From: Alphaproteobacteria bacterium
GTDB taxonomy: Bacteria; Pseudomonadota; Alphaproteobacteria; Micavibrionales; Micavibrionaceae
Length of the DNA: 41,231 bases
NCBI GenBank assembly: GCA_023301785.1
Contig: JALZUF010000137.1
Span: forward strand, 1 to 41,231
Direction of reading: 5' to 3'
The notes under the pieces: model-generated
The model's database searches: none
What the model was told of the DNA's origin: nothing
Seen by the model: the letters and a program-made list of their open reading frames with translations, nothing else
Shown: positions 9,395 through 17,739 of the stretch, in pieces
Layout of the letters: the number at the start of each line of letters is the position of its first letter
Numbering within the stretch: position 1 is the stretch's first letter
Made by a program: the position numbers and the translations under genes

Positions 9395-9423
9395 ATTATA
9401 AGGTGTTAGGAGTTCACGCACAA
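9395..9423 (-). promoter_or_regulatory. Candidate sigma70-type promoter of the export operon
   Basis: On the minus strand there is a perfect -10 TATAAT (9395-9400) and a -35-like TTGTGC (9418-9423), 17 bases apart, upstream of the lipoprotein gene start at 9332. The expected transcription start is near 9388, leaving a leader of about 55 bases. The -35 matches only in TTG. Confidence 0.4.
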
Positions 9424-9469
9424 GAGGCTGTGCATAACTTTTTAACGTTCGCTATATCGAGTCAGTGGC

Positions 9470-10666
9470 TTAAATTTTTTGTTCCAACACATAATCTTTA
9501 AAAGCGGCCCAAAATACCTTACGGCGCGGTCTTAAAAATTCATTCGTATATTCATAGCTTTTTTCAAAATTTTGCATCGCAGCTTCTAAACGATCTTGAG
9601 GTGTATCAATCATCTTTATTATTAAATTAGACAAATGATGTACGTCTCCTGGTTTTATAAGCCAATCATCATTAATAAGTTCAGGAATACCGCCAGCACG
9701 AGAGGCGATAACAGGGCAAGCCATACTCATGGCTTCAATCGTGGCACGTGGTACACCTTCTTGGTAGGAAGGTTGAAGGTATAAATCAATTTCTTTAAGC
9801 CAATCCAAAACAGCTTCCCCACTTTGAATCATGCCATCAAATTGGACTATTTCTGAAAGTCCTAATTTTTTAGCTTGCTCTATATAAGGGGCCGGATTAC
9901 CTGGACCGAGATGTTTGAACCGGAAGGATCCTGGTTTTTGTTGTTCAACTTTATATAGAGCATTTAGTGTGTCTTTAACGCCCTTGATTCTATTGTCTAG
10001 ATTACCAATTAGGCCAATTACATGAGGTTTGGCGCTTTCTTCTTCGGCTTGCTGGAGGCGAGCAAGGCGGGCATTTAAAATGGTGTCATCATTGGCCATA
10101 ATGCGTACGTTAGAGGCGCTGCCTGTTTGTCCATTGGTGGGATAACGATCTTGAAGGAAATTTTGGCTAACATAGATTACGTAGTCTGCATTTTTGGTAA
10201 TGATGCGATCTCGAATATATCGAATAGGTGCATAAATTTTACCTAGTCTATTACCATGATTCCACGTGCTATCCCATGCACAAGCCGCCATTTCCATAGC
10301 GATGGGCTTATTTATTTTCTTGGCATGACGATAAGCCAACCAACCGATATCACTAACAGCCCTTATAATTACGGCATCTGATTCGGCAACAACTTCTTTG
10401 AGGCGTTTATTGGCGCTATGTGCGTATTTGATACGCCCCCATAACGTATTAATGTTTGGAAATAGAACAAAAGAGACGTTCGCTCCACTACTGATATTTA
10501 ATTTATTGATTGATTCTGAAACGGGTACACCGCGGCCTGTGATTGTTAAGTGATCAAAATGCTTTAAAAACTTCGCCCAATACTGATATGGAAATTGTCC
10601 AGGAGAATAGACTACGCCATCGGGGCATTGTTGGTATATATTATCGTGGCAATATAAAACACGCAT
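9470..10666 (-). CDS. Glycosyltransferase family 4 protein
   Basis: A 398-residue cytoplasmic or membrane-associated GT-B glycosyltransferase. The C-terminal half has the GT4 nucleotide-sugar binding signature: VIGLIGNLDNRIKGVKDTL near 210-230, then YQEGVPRATIEAMS with the E(x)7E-type acidic pair and ASRAGGIPELI near 300-330. The N-terminus MRVLYCHDNIYQQCPDG starts at an ATG immediately upstream of the first beta strand, so the start is convincing. It lies upstream of, and on the same strand as, the export lipoprotein and co-polymerase genes, separated by 137 bases that hold a candidate promoter. It is expected to add one sugar to the repeat unit of the exopolysaccharide; donor and acceptor cannot be told from sequence. 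Confidence 0.9.
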   Translation of the reverse strand: MRVLYCHDNIYQQCPDGVVYSPGQFPYQYWAKFLKHFDHLTITGRGVPVSESINKLNISSGANVSFVLFPNINTLWGRIKYAHSANKRLKEVVAESDAVIIRAVSDIGWLAYRHAKKINKPIAMEMAACAWDSTWNHGNRLGKIYAPIRYIRDRIITKNADYVIYVSQNFLQDRYPTNGQTGSASNVRIMANDDTILNARLARLQQAEEESAKPHVIGLIGNLDNRIKGVKDTLNALYKVEQQKPGSFRFKHLGPGNPAPYIEQAKKLGLSEIVQFDGMIQSGEAVLDWLKEIDLYLQPSYQEGVPRATIEAMSMACPVIASRAGGIPELINDDWLIKPGDVHHLSNLIIKMIDTPQDRLEAAMQNFEKSYEYTNEFLRPRRKVFWAAFKDYVLEQKI

Positions 10667-10780
10667 AAAGCAGATTTCAATTCTTTGTTATTTTGTTGAG
10701 CTTATTTAAACGGGATGTCTTTAAGAAAACGTTAAATAAGATTTGAGAAGATAAGCGCAAATCACTTAAGGTCAAAGTAT

Positions 10781-11542
10781 ATGTTAAAAAAAGAATCAAA
10801 TATAGTTTTTCATCACATTCCAAAATGTGGTGGTACGTCTATAGTGACAGGCTTAGTGCTAACCTATTATCCTTTTCGTTTTTTGAAACATAGGAAAAAA
10901 GGATTTCCAGCAAATTTGAATAGCCGTGCGGCATCCGTAATTGCAACGCAATCAGGCGTAAATCGCTATGATTTTAGACGTCAATTATTAAGCTATTTTC
11001 TTGAAAAAAATGATTCTCCTTTCATCTCTGGCCATTACCCTTTTGACCGTAAAGTATATGATAAGCATAGCGAAAATTGGAATTTTATAACGTTATTACG
11101 TGACCCTGTTGCACGATGGTATTCAGAATATTTTTGGAATCGTTATAAAAACCATGAATACCAAAAAACAAAATTAAGTATAGAAGAGTATATAGAATCA
11201 GAACAAGGCATTATGAACGGCCGATCATTTATAAATTTTTTATCACATTCAGACCGCCATGCCCTAAGGCCGCAGCAAAAAGAAGTGGATGAAGCCATTG
11301 ATAACTTATCAAAGATGCGTGTTGTTGGGTGTTTGGAACATATGGATCATTTCAAAAATGATATGCAGCGAGCTTTTGGGCGCAAGCCATTAATTTTTAA
11401 ACGTAATAAAACACCTGCTTCAGCTGAGCAAAAAATATTGCCAGATATTAATAGTGACCTCCATAAAAAAGTATTGGAATTGACGGCGGCAGATCAAGAA
11501 ATTTATTTGTTTTCTAAAAAATTAATTGGTATAGAACAATAA
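10781..11542 (+). CDS. Sulfotransferase family 2-like protein
   Basis: A 253-residue protein with the two PAPS-binding signatures of carbohydrate sulfotransferases. The 5'-phosphosulfate loop is VFHHIPKCGGTSI (about 9-21, K15) and the 3'-phosphate motif is LLRDPVARWYSEYFW (about 106-120). It probably transfers sulfate from PAPS to a hydroxyl of a sugar in the polysaccharide made by this locus. The ATG at 10781 has AAGG nine bases upstream. It is transcribed divergently from the glycosyltransferase (114 bases between starts) and converges with the beta-barrel gene, with two bases between the stops. The family is well supported; the acceptor is inferred from context. Confidence 0.87.
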   Translation: MLKKESNIVFHHIPKCGGTSIVTGLVLTYYPFRFLKHRKKGFPANLNSRAASVIATQSGVNRYDFRRQLLSYFLEKNDSPFISGHYPFDRKVYDKHSENWNFITLLRDPVARWYSEYFWNRYKNHEYQKTKLSIEEYIESEQGIMNGRSFINFLSHSDRHALRPQQKEVDEAIDNLSKMRVVGCLEHMDHFKNDMQRAFGRKPLIFKRNKTPASAEQKILPDINSDLHKKVLELTAADQEIYLFSKKLIGIEQ

Positions 11543-11544
11543 TA

Positions 11545-12837
11545 TTACCAAAATAATTTTCCGCGTATCATGAAAATATTATTTTCAAGATCTAATCCAC
11601 GTGTTGTACTATCGCGTGTCGTGTAAAAATAATCTGCACCAACTTGAAGGCGTGGACTAGAAATATAATTTATACCAGCTCCCATTTGAATGGTTGCGTC
11701 CTCACGAGATTGCGCATCAAAATTATCATTTTCAATGCCCCCCATTAACTTAATAAATAAACTACGCTGAAGCTCATGTTGAAGTTCAATGCCTGCATCT
11801 GTTTTTATAATAGCGGCTCTAATCTCTTCTGCTTCAATAGTTTCTTGGCTTAAATCAAAAATTAGCTTAGTTTTTGCCTGTGGTTCCCATGTTATTTTTG
11901 TATCTAAAGAAAGGCTGTTTATGGAGCTTATGGCACTATTGTTATATTTACGACTCTCAGCGCCAATACCGAAATAGCCGTAAACTAACCCTTTATAATC
12001 GAAAAACGATCCTGTTAGCAGGCGATAAAGGTTATTATTTCGTGTAAGCGCACCTGTAGCTTCGTTGGTGAAATTATCATGGGCGATGCTAAGCTCCGCA
12101 AAAGGCTCCCACTGCGTAGGCGTTTCATAGGATACGCGCGTTGTAAGTGTTGTGGTATCAACATTATTATTGTCACGAATGGATACGCTGCCATTTCTCA
12201 AGGCAGTGTTTTCAAATAACGCGCGGCGGTGATTTGCGAGGACGGATACTCCCATTCTATTGGGTTTGTAATTAATGCCTGTCTCCAATTCGTAGGAGCG
12301 TACGCTTAATGGTGTAATAGACAAATCATTTATAGATTGCCTTTTTTGAAGCAAACGGCGGATGTGTCCATCTTTATAATCAAGTTTAAAAGGAATATTT
12401 AGGCCTTGGACGAGTTCAAAATTGGTATCTAGTTGGGCTCTATAATTTTCAATATTCTCACTATTTTGCTTATTATAGCGGCGAATTTCTGCGTCAAGGG
12501 ATACCAAGAAGCGGTGTTTTAAAAGGTCTTTTGCAATAATCACTTTTGGTGTTACTACGGTGGCAAAGTCGTTTTGTGTATTGTTTTCGGTGGCGTACAC
12601 ATTATCGCTATATTCTTCTTGTAGCGTGATATTGGGGTATATTTTAAAGGAATGAAACTTAATAGGATTTCCGCGATACAGAAAAGGATCTGTATTTATA
12701 GTCCCTTTAGCATCAGGTCTTGGTGTACGAAAATTAAAGGCTTCCGCAGTATTTTCTTGAGCGTACGTGTTTTGTGGTGGTGCTAATAAAAAGCTAACCA
12801 GCAAAGCAAAGCATATATATATAGTCTTGGCGCGCAT
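11545..12837 (-). CDS. Outer-membrane beta-barrel protein (polysaccharide-locus type)
   Basis: A 430-residue outer-membrane protein. The start was placed at the ATG at 12837 because it opens a clear Sec signal peptide, MRAKTIYICFALLVSFLLAP, with cleavage after TYA. The same frame extends upstream to a TTG at 12960, but that would bury the signal. After the cleavage site come alternating polar and hydrophobic strands, such as GINYKPNRMGVSVLANHRRA and GAGINYISSPRLQVGADYF, and the protein ends in MIRGKLFW with a terminal aromatic residue as in barrel proteins. It resembles the outer-membrane beta-barrel proteins (BBP2/EpsL-like) often found in exopolysaccharide clusters, where an export or structural role is suspected. 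The exact family is less certain than the barrel fold. Confidence 0.75.
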   Translation of the reverse strand: MRAKTIYICFALLVSFLLAPPQNTYAQENTAEAFNFRTPRPDAKGTINTDPFLYRGNPIKFHSFKIYPNITLQEEYSDNVYATENNTQNDFATVVTPKVIIAKDLLKHRFLVSLDAEIRRYNKQNSENIENYRAQLDTNFELVQGLNIPFKLDYKDGHIRRLLQKRQSINDLSITPLSVRSYELETGINYKPNRMGVSVLANHRRALFENTALRNGSVSIRDNNNVDTTTLTTRVSYETPTQWEPFAELSIAHDNFTNEATGALTRNNNLYRLLTGSFFDYKGLVYGYFGIGAESRKYNNSAISSINSLSLDTKITWEPQAKTKLIFDLSQETIEAEEIRAAIIKTDAGIELQHELQRSLFIKLMGGIENDNFDAQSREDATIQMGAGINYISSPRLQVGADYFYTTRDSTTRGLDLENNIFMIRGKLFW

Positions 12838-12994
12838 AAATTCATTCAATTTTGTAAAAGGACGAAGCAAAGGAATATACTGATCCGTTAATATAGAAAT
12901 TACAGTATAAATTGTTTTTATGTTGTATTGAAGCGTTAAAACGATATCATTTAAGGGCAAAATTAAAACAACCCCTCTTTAAAAAGCCACTTCC

Positions 12995-13687
12995 ATGCCG
13001 AATCTTAAAAGAATTCTTGATAAATTATCTCCTAAAACATTTTATTATGATTGGAAGGCACGCCAGCCAACTGAGCATTTGATGCATAGTTTTGATCATG
13101 TTGAGTTCAAAAAGCTTTTAAAATATAAGGATGATACGGGTCATCCTCAATATCGTAAGTATTTCAATGCGCGCTATTGGTTGCGTCAAAATGTACGCCG
13201 AGCGTTATTACTGAAGCTAAATATTACCCGCCCAATGAAAATTTTAGATATTGGCGCTGGTTTTGGCTATTTTCCTTATGCCGCCCATTTTTATGGGCAT
13301 GACGTTATTGGTATTGATTTGCCCGATGATGTTTTATTCAAAAAAGCGTGCGATTTTTTAAAAGTTGATTGCCGTGATTATCGTATTGAGCCGATGACAC
13401 CTATGCCATCTTTTGGCGACAGATTTGATTTTGTGACGGCATTCCAAATTTGTTTTAATGGCCATATTGAAGGTGCGCCATGGGAAGCTGATAAATGGGA
13501 TTTCTTTTTAGAAGATTTATTTAAAAATCATATGAATGAAGGTGGTCGTGTTTATCTGGAGATGAATTGGAACTCAACAATTCAAGGATGGTTACCTGCA
13601 AATGTAGAAGCATTATTTAAGACAAAATATAAAGGCCAATTTGATGGCCCGGCACGTATTATGTTGTTTGCTCCAGTAGAAAAATAG
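12995..13687 (+). CDS. Class I SAM-dependent methyltransferase
   Basis: A 230-residue protein with SAM-binding motif I MKILDIGAGFGYFP at 81-94 and the acidic strand HDVIGIDLP (102-110) that normally holds the ribose. The N-terminal 60 residues are basic and helical. It heads a tightly packed plus-strand run: the flippase starts eight bases after its stop, and two sulfotransferases follow. The likely role is methylation of a sugar or lipid-linked intermediate in polysaccharide synthesis, but that rests on neighbours only, since methyltransferases of this fold act on many substrates. No strong Shine-Dalgarno precedes the ATG. Confidence 0.8.
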   Translation: MPNLKRILDKLSPKTFYYDWKARQPTEHLMHSFDHVEFKKLLKYKDDTGHPQYRKYFNARYWLRQNVRRALLLKLNITRPMKILDIGAGFGYFPYAAHFYGHDVIGIDLPDDVLFKKACDFLKVDCRDYRIEPMTPMPSFGDRFDFVTAFQICFNGHIEGAPWEADKWDFFLEDLFKNHMNEGGRVYLEMNWNSTIQGWLPANVEALFKTKYKGQFDGPARIMLFAPVEK

Positions 13688-13694
13688 GCGCTAA

Positions 13695-14948
13695 ATGTTA
13701 AGGGCATTTTTATCTTCGTTTTCAATTGTAATTATCGGTGTAGGCGCTGCGTTTTTAACACATCTGATTTTTGCAAAAGTCTTAAGTGCCAGTGAGTATG
13801 GTGTATTTAGTTTTATACATTCCTTAAGTTTACTCACAAGTGTCTGTGCGTTATTTGGATTTCAAAATTCTGTAGTACGTTTTTTACCGCAATTTGAAGG
13901 GCAGGCTAAGAAAATATCAAGGCTTATTAAATTTGCCTCTCGTTTTACTTTGTTTCTTGGAATTGCCCAGTCACTATTGATTGTAGGGGCTTTGTATCTT
14001 TTTGGATTTGAAGAAAAATACGGTGTAATTCCGCTTCTTTTAATTTTATGTCTTACACCGTTAATGGTGGTGCTTCGTTTAAATTCGGCTTTTATGCGCG
14101 GGTTTCATAAATCAATAGTTTCTGTTTTATATGAGACAACGTTACGCGAAATAATTCTCATTAGTCTTATTGTTATCTTTTATGTGGCGGGAGTAGAACT
14201 GTCGTCTGGTTTAGACGCTCTCTTATTGTTTTTATTAGCCCTCATATTTTCAACTGGAATTAGTATTATTCACTTGAGAAAAATACGGCACAACAAACCT
14301 ATAGAAAATGTACTTAAAAAAGATGATCTGTTGAATCCTAAAGAATGGATAAAAATTTCTGCACCTATGATGTTTACGCTTTTTGCGCAACGTCTTTTAC
14401 GCCGTTTTGATATTATTATTTTAGGGGTGATGACCACGCCAGCATTGGTGGGAGCCTATGCCATCGCAGCGCAGTTTTCTGATGTTAGTGGGATTGGTCA
14501 AAAAGGTATCTTTGCTGTTTTTTCATCCAAAGCGGCGCAACTTTATGATCAAGGAAAAAGTGATGATCTGAAGACGTTATATCGTAAGATGCAGCTCTAT
14601 GGCATTGTAAGTGTTGGGGTGATGACTGCTCTGATTTACACACTAGCGCCAAGCTTGCTAGCGTTTTTTGGTGCGGAGTATAGTGTGGGCTATAATGCGT
14701 TGTTAATCTTAATGGTTGGACAACTTTGTAATATTTCCTTTGGCCCTCTTGGCGTGTTGATGATGATGACAAAATACGAAAGTATGATTATGAAGTTAAC
14801 ATTTGCTGCTGCAATAGCCAATATCATCCTAAGTCCTTTCTCTGTGTATTTTTATGGCTTAGAAGGAGCGGCTTTTGTAACAGCGTTTTTATTATTCTTA
14901 CGTAGTTTATTTGGTTTCGTATATATGAAACAAAAGGGAGTGCTGTAA
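13695..14948 (+). CDS. Wzx-like polysaccharide flippase (MOP superfamily)
   Basis: A 417-residue polytopic membrane protein with about 12 hydrophobic helices. It has the N-terminal pattern of lipid-linked oligosaccharide flippases: a first helix, then VLSASEYGVFSFIHSLSLL, and FQNSVVRFLPQFEG. The middle has KEWIKISAPMMFTLFAQ opening the second half of the MOP fold, a two-lobed arrangement of roughly six plus six helices. In Wzx/Wzy pathways it moves the undecaprenyl-linked repeat unit to the periplasmic face. It is part of the run methyltransferase, flippase, sulfotransferase, sulfotransferase, with gaps of 7 and 1 bases. Given the co-polymerase and the O-antigen-ligase-like protein in the same locus, the Wzx assignment is coherent. 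Confidence 0.87.
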   Translation: MLRAFLSSFSIVIIGVGAAFLTHLIFAKVLSASEYGVFSFIHSLSLLTSVCALFGFQNSVVRFLPQFEGQAKKISRLIKFASRFTLFLGIAQSLLIVGALYLFGFEEKYGVIPLLLILCLTPLMVVLRLNSAFMRGFHKSIVSVLYETTLREIILISLIVIFYVAGVELSSGLDALLLFLLALIFSTGISIIHLRKIRHNKPIENVLKKDDLLNPKEWIKISAPMMFTLFAQRLLRRFDIIILGVMTTPALVGAYAIAAQFSDVSGIGQKGIFAVFSSKAAQLYDQGKSDDLKTLYRKMQLYGIVSVGVMTALIYTLAPSLLAFFGAEYSVGYNALLILMVGQLCNISFGPLGVLMMMTKYESMIMKLTFAAAIANIILSPFSVYFYGLEGAAFVTAFLLFLRSLFGFVYMKQKGVL

Positions 14949-14949
14949 A

Positions 14950-15768
14950 ATGCTACCAAAACCTATACGTACAATATTTTATAAAATACTTCGTAGTGGT
15001 CCTATAGGGCTTATGGTCGCTAATATTATTTCATTTTGTTTTTATTGGAGCGTTAAGGTATCTGGCGCTAAGCCTAAGCAAGATATTGCAGGATTAACCA
15101 TTATTTCCCACAAATATAAATTTATTTTTTTTGGTATTCCAAAGGTCGCGTCGCGTAGTTTTTATAACTTATTTGTAGAACAAAAATTTGTCGAATTTGA
15201 AATAGAATGGTATGAACAACGTGATATTCATTTTAAAAAACTAAAGGAATATCCTGATTATTATAGTTTTACTTTTGTTCGTAACCCTTGGTCACGTATC
15301 GTTTCATGCTATAACAGTAAAATTAAAGAAAATAAAATAGGATTTCGTGCGCGTATAATGAGCTTTTATAAAAACTTAAAAGGTGGCGTACCTTTTAGTG
15401 ATTTTATTGATTGGCTACAAACCAGTGAAGGACAAGATAAATGTGCGGATCGTCATTGGTTGTCACAATATATATTTCTCACTGATGGAGAAGGTAAAAA
15501 TTTATTTAACTATGTTGGCCGGTACGAGACCTTAGAAAAAGATTGGAAAGTCATTTGCAAAAATATCGGTATTGATTATACCTCGTTGCCGCAAAAAGGT
15601 TATGTATCAGCGATTGGTAAATCACAAAATCCTGCGGATACATCACCAACATCCACAATCGCGAAGAGATCAACTTATCAAGATTTATATGATGATAAAA
15701 CAAGAGAATTAGTGGCGCAACGTTACGAAACAGATATTAAAACTTTTGGATATAAATATGACGCATAA
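14950..15768 (+). CDS. Sulfotransferase (carbohydrate type)
   Basis: A 272-residue protein with the PAPS-binding loop FFGIPKVASRSFYNLF (about 60-75) and the 3'-phosphate motif FTFVRNPWSRIVSCYNSK (about 112-129). The loop reads IPKVASRS rather than the IPKCGGTS of the sulfotransferase at 10781, so the two are not recent copies. It is closer in style to the family 2 carbohydrate sulfotransferases that act on glycan chains. A hydrophobic stretch at about 20-36 could be a membrane anchor. GGGAG lies nine bases before the ATG, inside the flippase gene. The next sulfotransferase overlaps its 3' end by 11 bases, which suggests translational coupling. Confidence 0.85.
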   Translation: MLPKPIRTIFYKILRSGPIGLMVANIISFCFYWSVKVSGAKPKQDIAGLTIISHKYKFIFFGIPKVASRSFYNLFVEQKFVEFEIEWYEQRDIHFKKLKEYPDYYSFTFVRNPWSRIVSCYNSKIKENKIGFRARIMSFYKNLKGGVPFSDFIDWLQTSEGQDKCADRHWLSQYIFLTDGEGKNLFNYVGRYETLEKDWKVICKNIGIDYTSLPQKGYVSAIGKSQNPADTSPTSTIAKRSTYQDLYDDKTRELVAQRYETDIKTFGYKYDA

Positions 15769-16648
15769 AAAAGGACCAGACTTTATTGGTATCGGTATGG
15801 AGCGTGCGGGCACGTCGTGGTTGTTTACACAAATTGCATCGCACCCTGAAATATGGACTCCGCCGCTTAAAGAGCTTCACTTTTTTGATGTTATTGATCC
15901 GCAAGCAAAGTATTTAACGCACCGTTACAGTTACCACTTAAAAAGCCGTATAAAGCAAAAATTTGCACCGTTTATGGATATGGCACACCGCCCTGAGTTC
16001 ACTAAAAACCCTTATATGATGGGATTTTTATGGGACTATTACTATTTTACAGGTGCGTTTAATGTGGATTGGTATGCGCGTCTTTTTGATGAAAAATTTA
16101 CAAAAGGACGGGTTAGCGGAGAGATAACACCAGCTTATTCAAACCTTACACCTGAGACTATTCAGATCATTCTGGATATGAACCCAGATATGAAATTCTT
16201 GCTTGTTGTTCGCAATCCAATTCAACGTTTATGGTCCAGTGTGGTGCATTATTTTATGCATCTTAAAAAAAGAAAATTTGAGGATGTGAGCGAAGGTGAA
16301 ATGTTAGCATACTTGAATAATTCAATGGCAACGAGCCGATCTGATTTAAAATCTATCTTAAGAACATGGCAAAGTAGCGTACCTAAAGAAAATATTCTTA
16401 TTCAGGCATTTGAGGATATTAAAAATAGTCCAGAAGACTTAATCAAAAAAACATATCATTTTTTAGATGTAGACTCTGAATTTTTACCACCTGAAGATTT
16501 GTATAAAAAGAAGATTAACGCTTACACACGAAAAAGTTACGATATGCCAGAGGGTGTCCGTGATTTTATATATAAGACGTGTGATGAAGGCATAGAAGAG
16601 CTTAGTAAAACACATCCAAACATCGTTCAAAACTGGCTTAAATCCTAA
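15758..16648 (+). CDS. Sulfotransferase (NDST/Sulfotransfer_1-3 type)
   Basis: A 296-residue protein of a third sulfotransferase lineage. The 5'-phosphosulfate loop is FIGIGMERAGTSWLFTQIAS (about 9-28), followed by PPLKELHFFDV, a pattern typical of heparan-sulfate-like and bacterial sulfotransferases. The 3'-phosphate motif is LLVVRNPIQRLWSSVVHYF. The ATG at 15758 was chosen over an in-frame TTG at 15746 because it begins just before the first strand and overlaps the upstream stop by only 11 bases. Its stop overlaps the convergent acyltransferase stop by four bases. It is expected to sulfate the polysaccharide of this locus, using PAPS made elsewhere. Confidence 0.87.
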   Translation: MTHKKGPDFIGIGMERAGTSWLFTQIASHPEIWTPPLKELHFFDVIDPQAKYLTHRYSYHLKSRIKQKFAPFMDMAHRPEFTKNPYMMGFLWDYYYFTGAFNVDWYARLFDEKFTKGRVSGEITPAYSNLTPETIQIILDMNPDMKFLLVVRNPIQRLWSSVVHYFMHLKKRKFEDVSEGEMLAYLNNSMATSRSDLKSILRTWQSSVPKENILIQAFEDIKNSPEDLIKKTYHFLDVDSEFLPPEDLYKKKINAYTRKSYDMPEGVRDFIYKTCDEGIEELSKTHPNIVQNWLKS

Positions 16649-17739
16649 GATTTATTGAGTATCTTGATGGGAGTCCATTCATTCCAACTGCGTGGCATTA
16701 TAGTGTTTTTTAGGAATGGTGTTTTGTTGATTATAAAGCAGCATATGACGCCGCCTATTAAAGAAAATAAAAATATTCCAGCAACGATAGAAATTGTTTT
16801 TAAAGATAAAATTGTTGGATCAAATAGTTTTAATGCAACTGTGTTTGCTAATGCTAAAAATGCGAGATGCGTAAAATATAAAGATAGAGAATTCTTACCG
16901 CACCATTTTAAAAATGAAAAATTACGAAACAGCTTTGTTGTGATTAAAAACAAAAATGCAGAAATGATAATAAGATCATGAATAATAATACTTTGAAAAT
17001 TCGTGTAATCGGGTAGTGCAATAACGGGGAATTTAATAAGAGTGTTGAAATGGTAACTTAAAAAGATTCCCATTATAAACATCAACAAAAATACGTGCGA
17101 GTTACGCGTGAGATAATCTTTAGATTTTAAGGTGCAAAATAATCGTATAGCGATCCCGATAAATAATAAGTAAAGTGCGTTTGCTAAGCCTAATGGAAAC
17201 AAGTATTTGGCAGGTTCTTCTACTAAACCGATAGTGATATGTACGATAAAGCTTATGATAAGGAGCGCCCAAATAGGTGTTTTTATGCGCCCCATAAAGA
17301 GGGCAATCATGCTAATTAGGGCTATGAAAACAGGCATAAACCATAGGGCGCGAAGCCCTGTGCTCGCGTCCAACATAGGAGCATTGCCGAATATCATGGC
17401 TTGCCATAGGCCCGTAAGCCAAGAATCCACATCTGGTTGCGCATAAATAAAGTATAAAGCGGCATAGCCAAAAAGAAAAAATATGAAAGGAATATAGTAA
17501 CGAACAAAAGCGGTTTTTATGAAGTCCATATTAAAAATTTTAATATCATAGATAAAGGGAAGCAGTAAAAAACAAGCAACATGAAAATATTTTATACTGA
17601 ATGTTGCAAAAGGTTCGGGGGAGAGAAAATTACTCGCGTGCCCCAATATAACCAGTAAGATTAAAATTCCTTTTGCCGCTTCGACGATATCGTAATCAAA
17701 ATGTTCTTTTAATTTTACAGGAAAACTATTCTTGAGCAT
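16645..17739 (-). CDS. Acyltransferase 3 family membrane protein
   Basis: A 364-residue integral membrane protein with about ten helices. The N-terminal motif YDIVEAAKGILILLVILGHASNFL (about 15-38) is the acyltransferase 3 (OafA/ExoZ/NolL) pattern, with the conserved histidine in GHAS. The later helix region SFLKWCGKNSLSLYFTHLAFL is also typical. Members O-acetylate or otherwise acylate surface sugars. The ATG at 17739 has GAGGTG a few bases upstream and lies inside the 3' end of the preceding gene (14-base overlap), so the two are translationally linked. It probably decorates the exopolysaccharide or its lipid-linked repeat unit. Confidence 0.87.
   Translation of the reverse strand: MLKNSFPVKLKEHFDYDIVEAAKGILILLVILGHASNFLSPEPFATFSIKYFHVACFLLLPFIYDIKIFNMDFIKTAFVRYYIPFIFFLFGYAALYFIYAQPDVDSWLTGLWQAMIFGNAPMLDASTGLRALWFMPVFIALISMIALFMGRIKTPIWALLIISFIVHITIGLVEEPAKYLFPLGLANALYLLFIGIAIRLFCTLKSKDYLTRNSHVFLLMFIMGIFLSYHFNTLIKFPVIALPDYTNFQSIIIHDLIIISAFLFLITTKLFRNFSFLKWCGKNSLSLYFTHLAFLALANTVALKLFDPTILSLKTISIVAGIFLFSLIGGVICCFIINKTPFLKNTIMPRSWNEWTPIKILNKS

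Noticed and set aside
9401..9469. Possible tRNA or small RNA upstream of the export lipoprotein
   Set aside because: No cloverleaf arms or terminator could be drawn from the sequence.
12838..12960. Upstream TTG extension of the beta-barrel gene
   Set aside because: It would place 41 residues before an otherwise perfect signal peptide.
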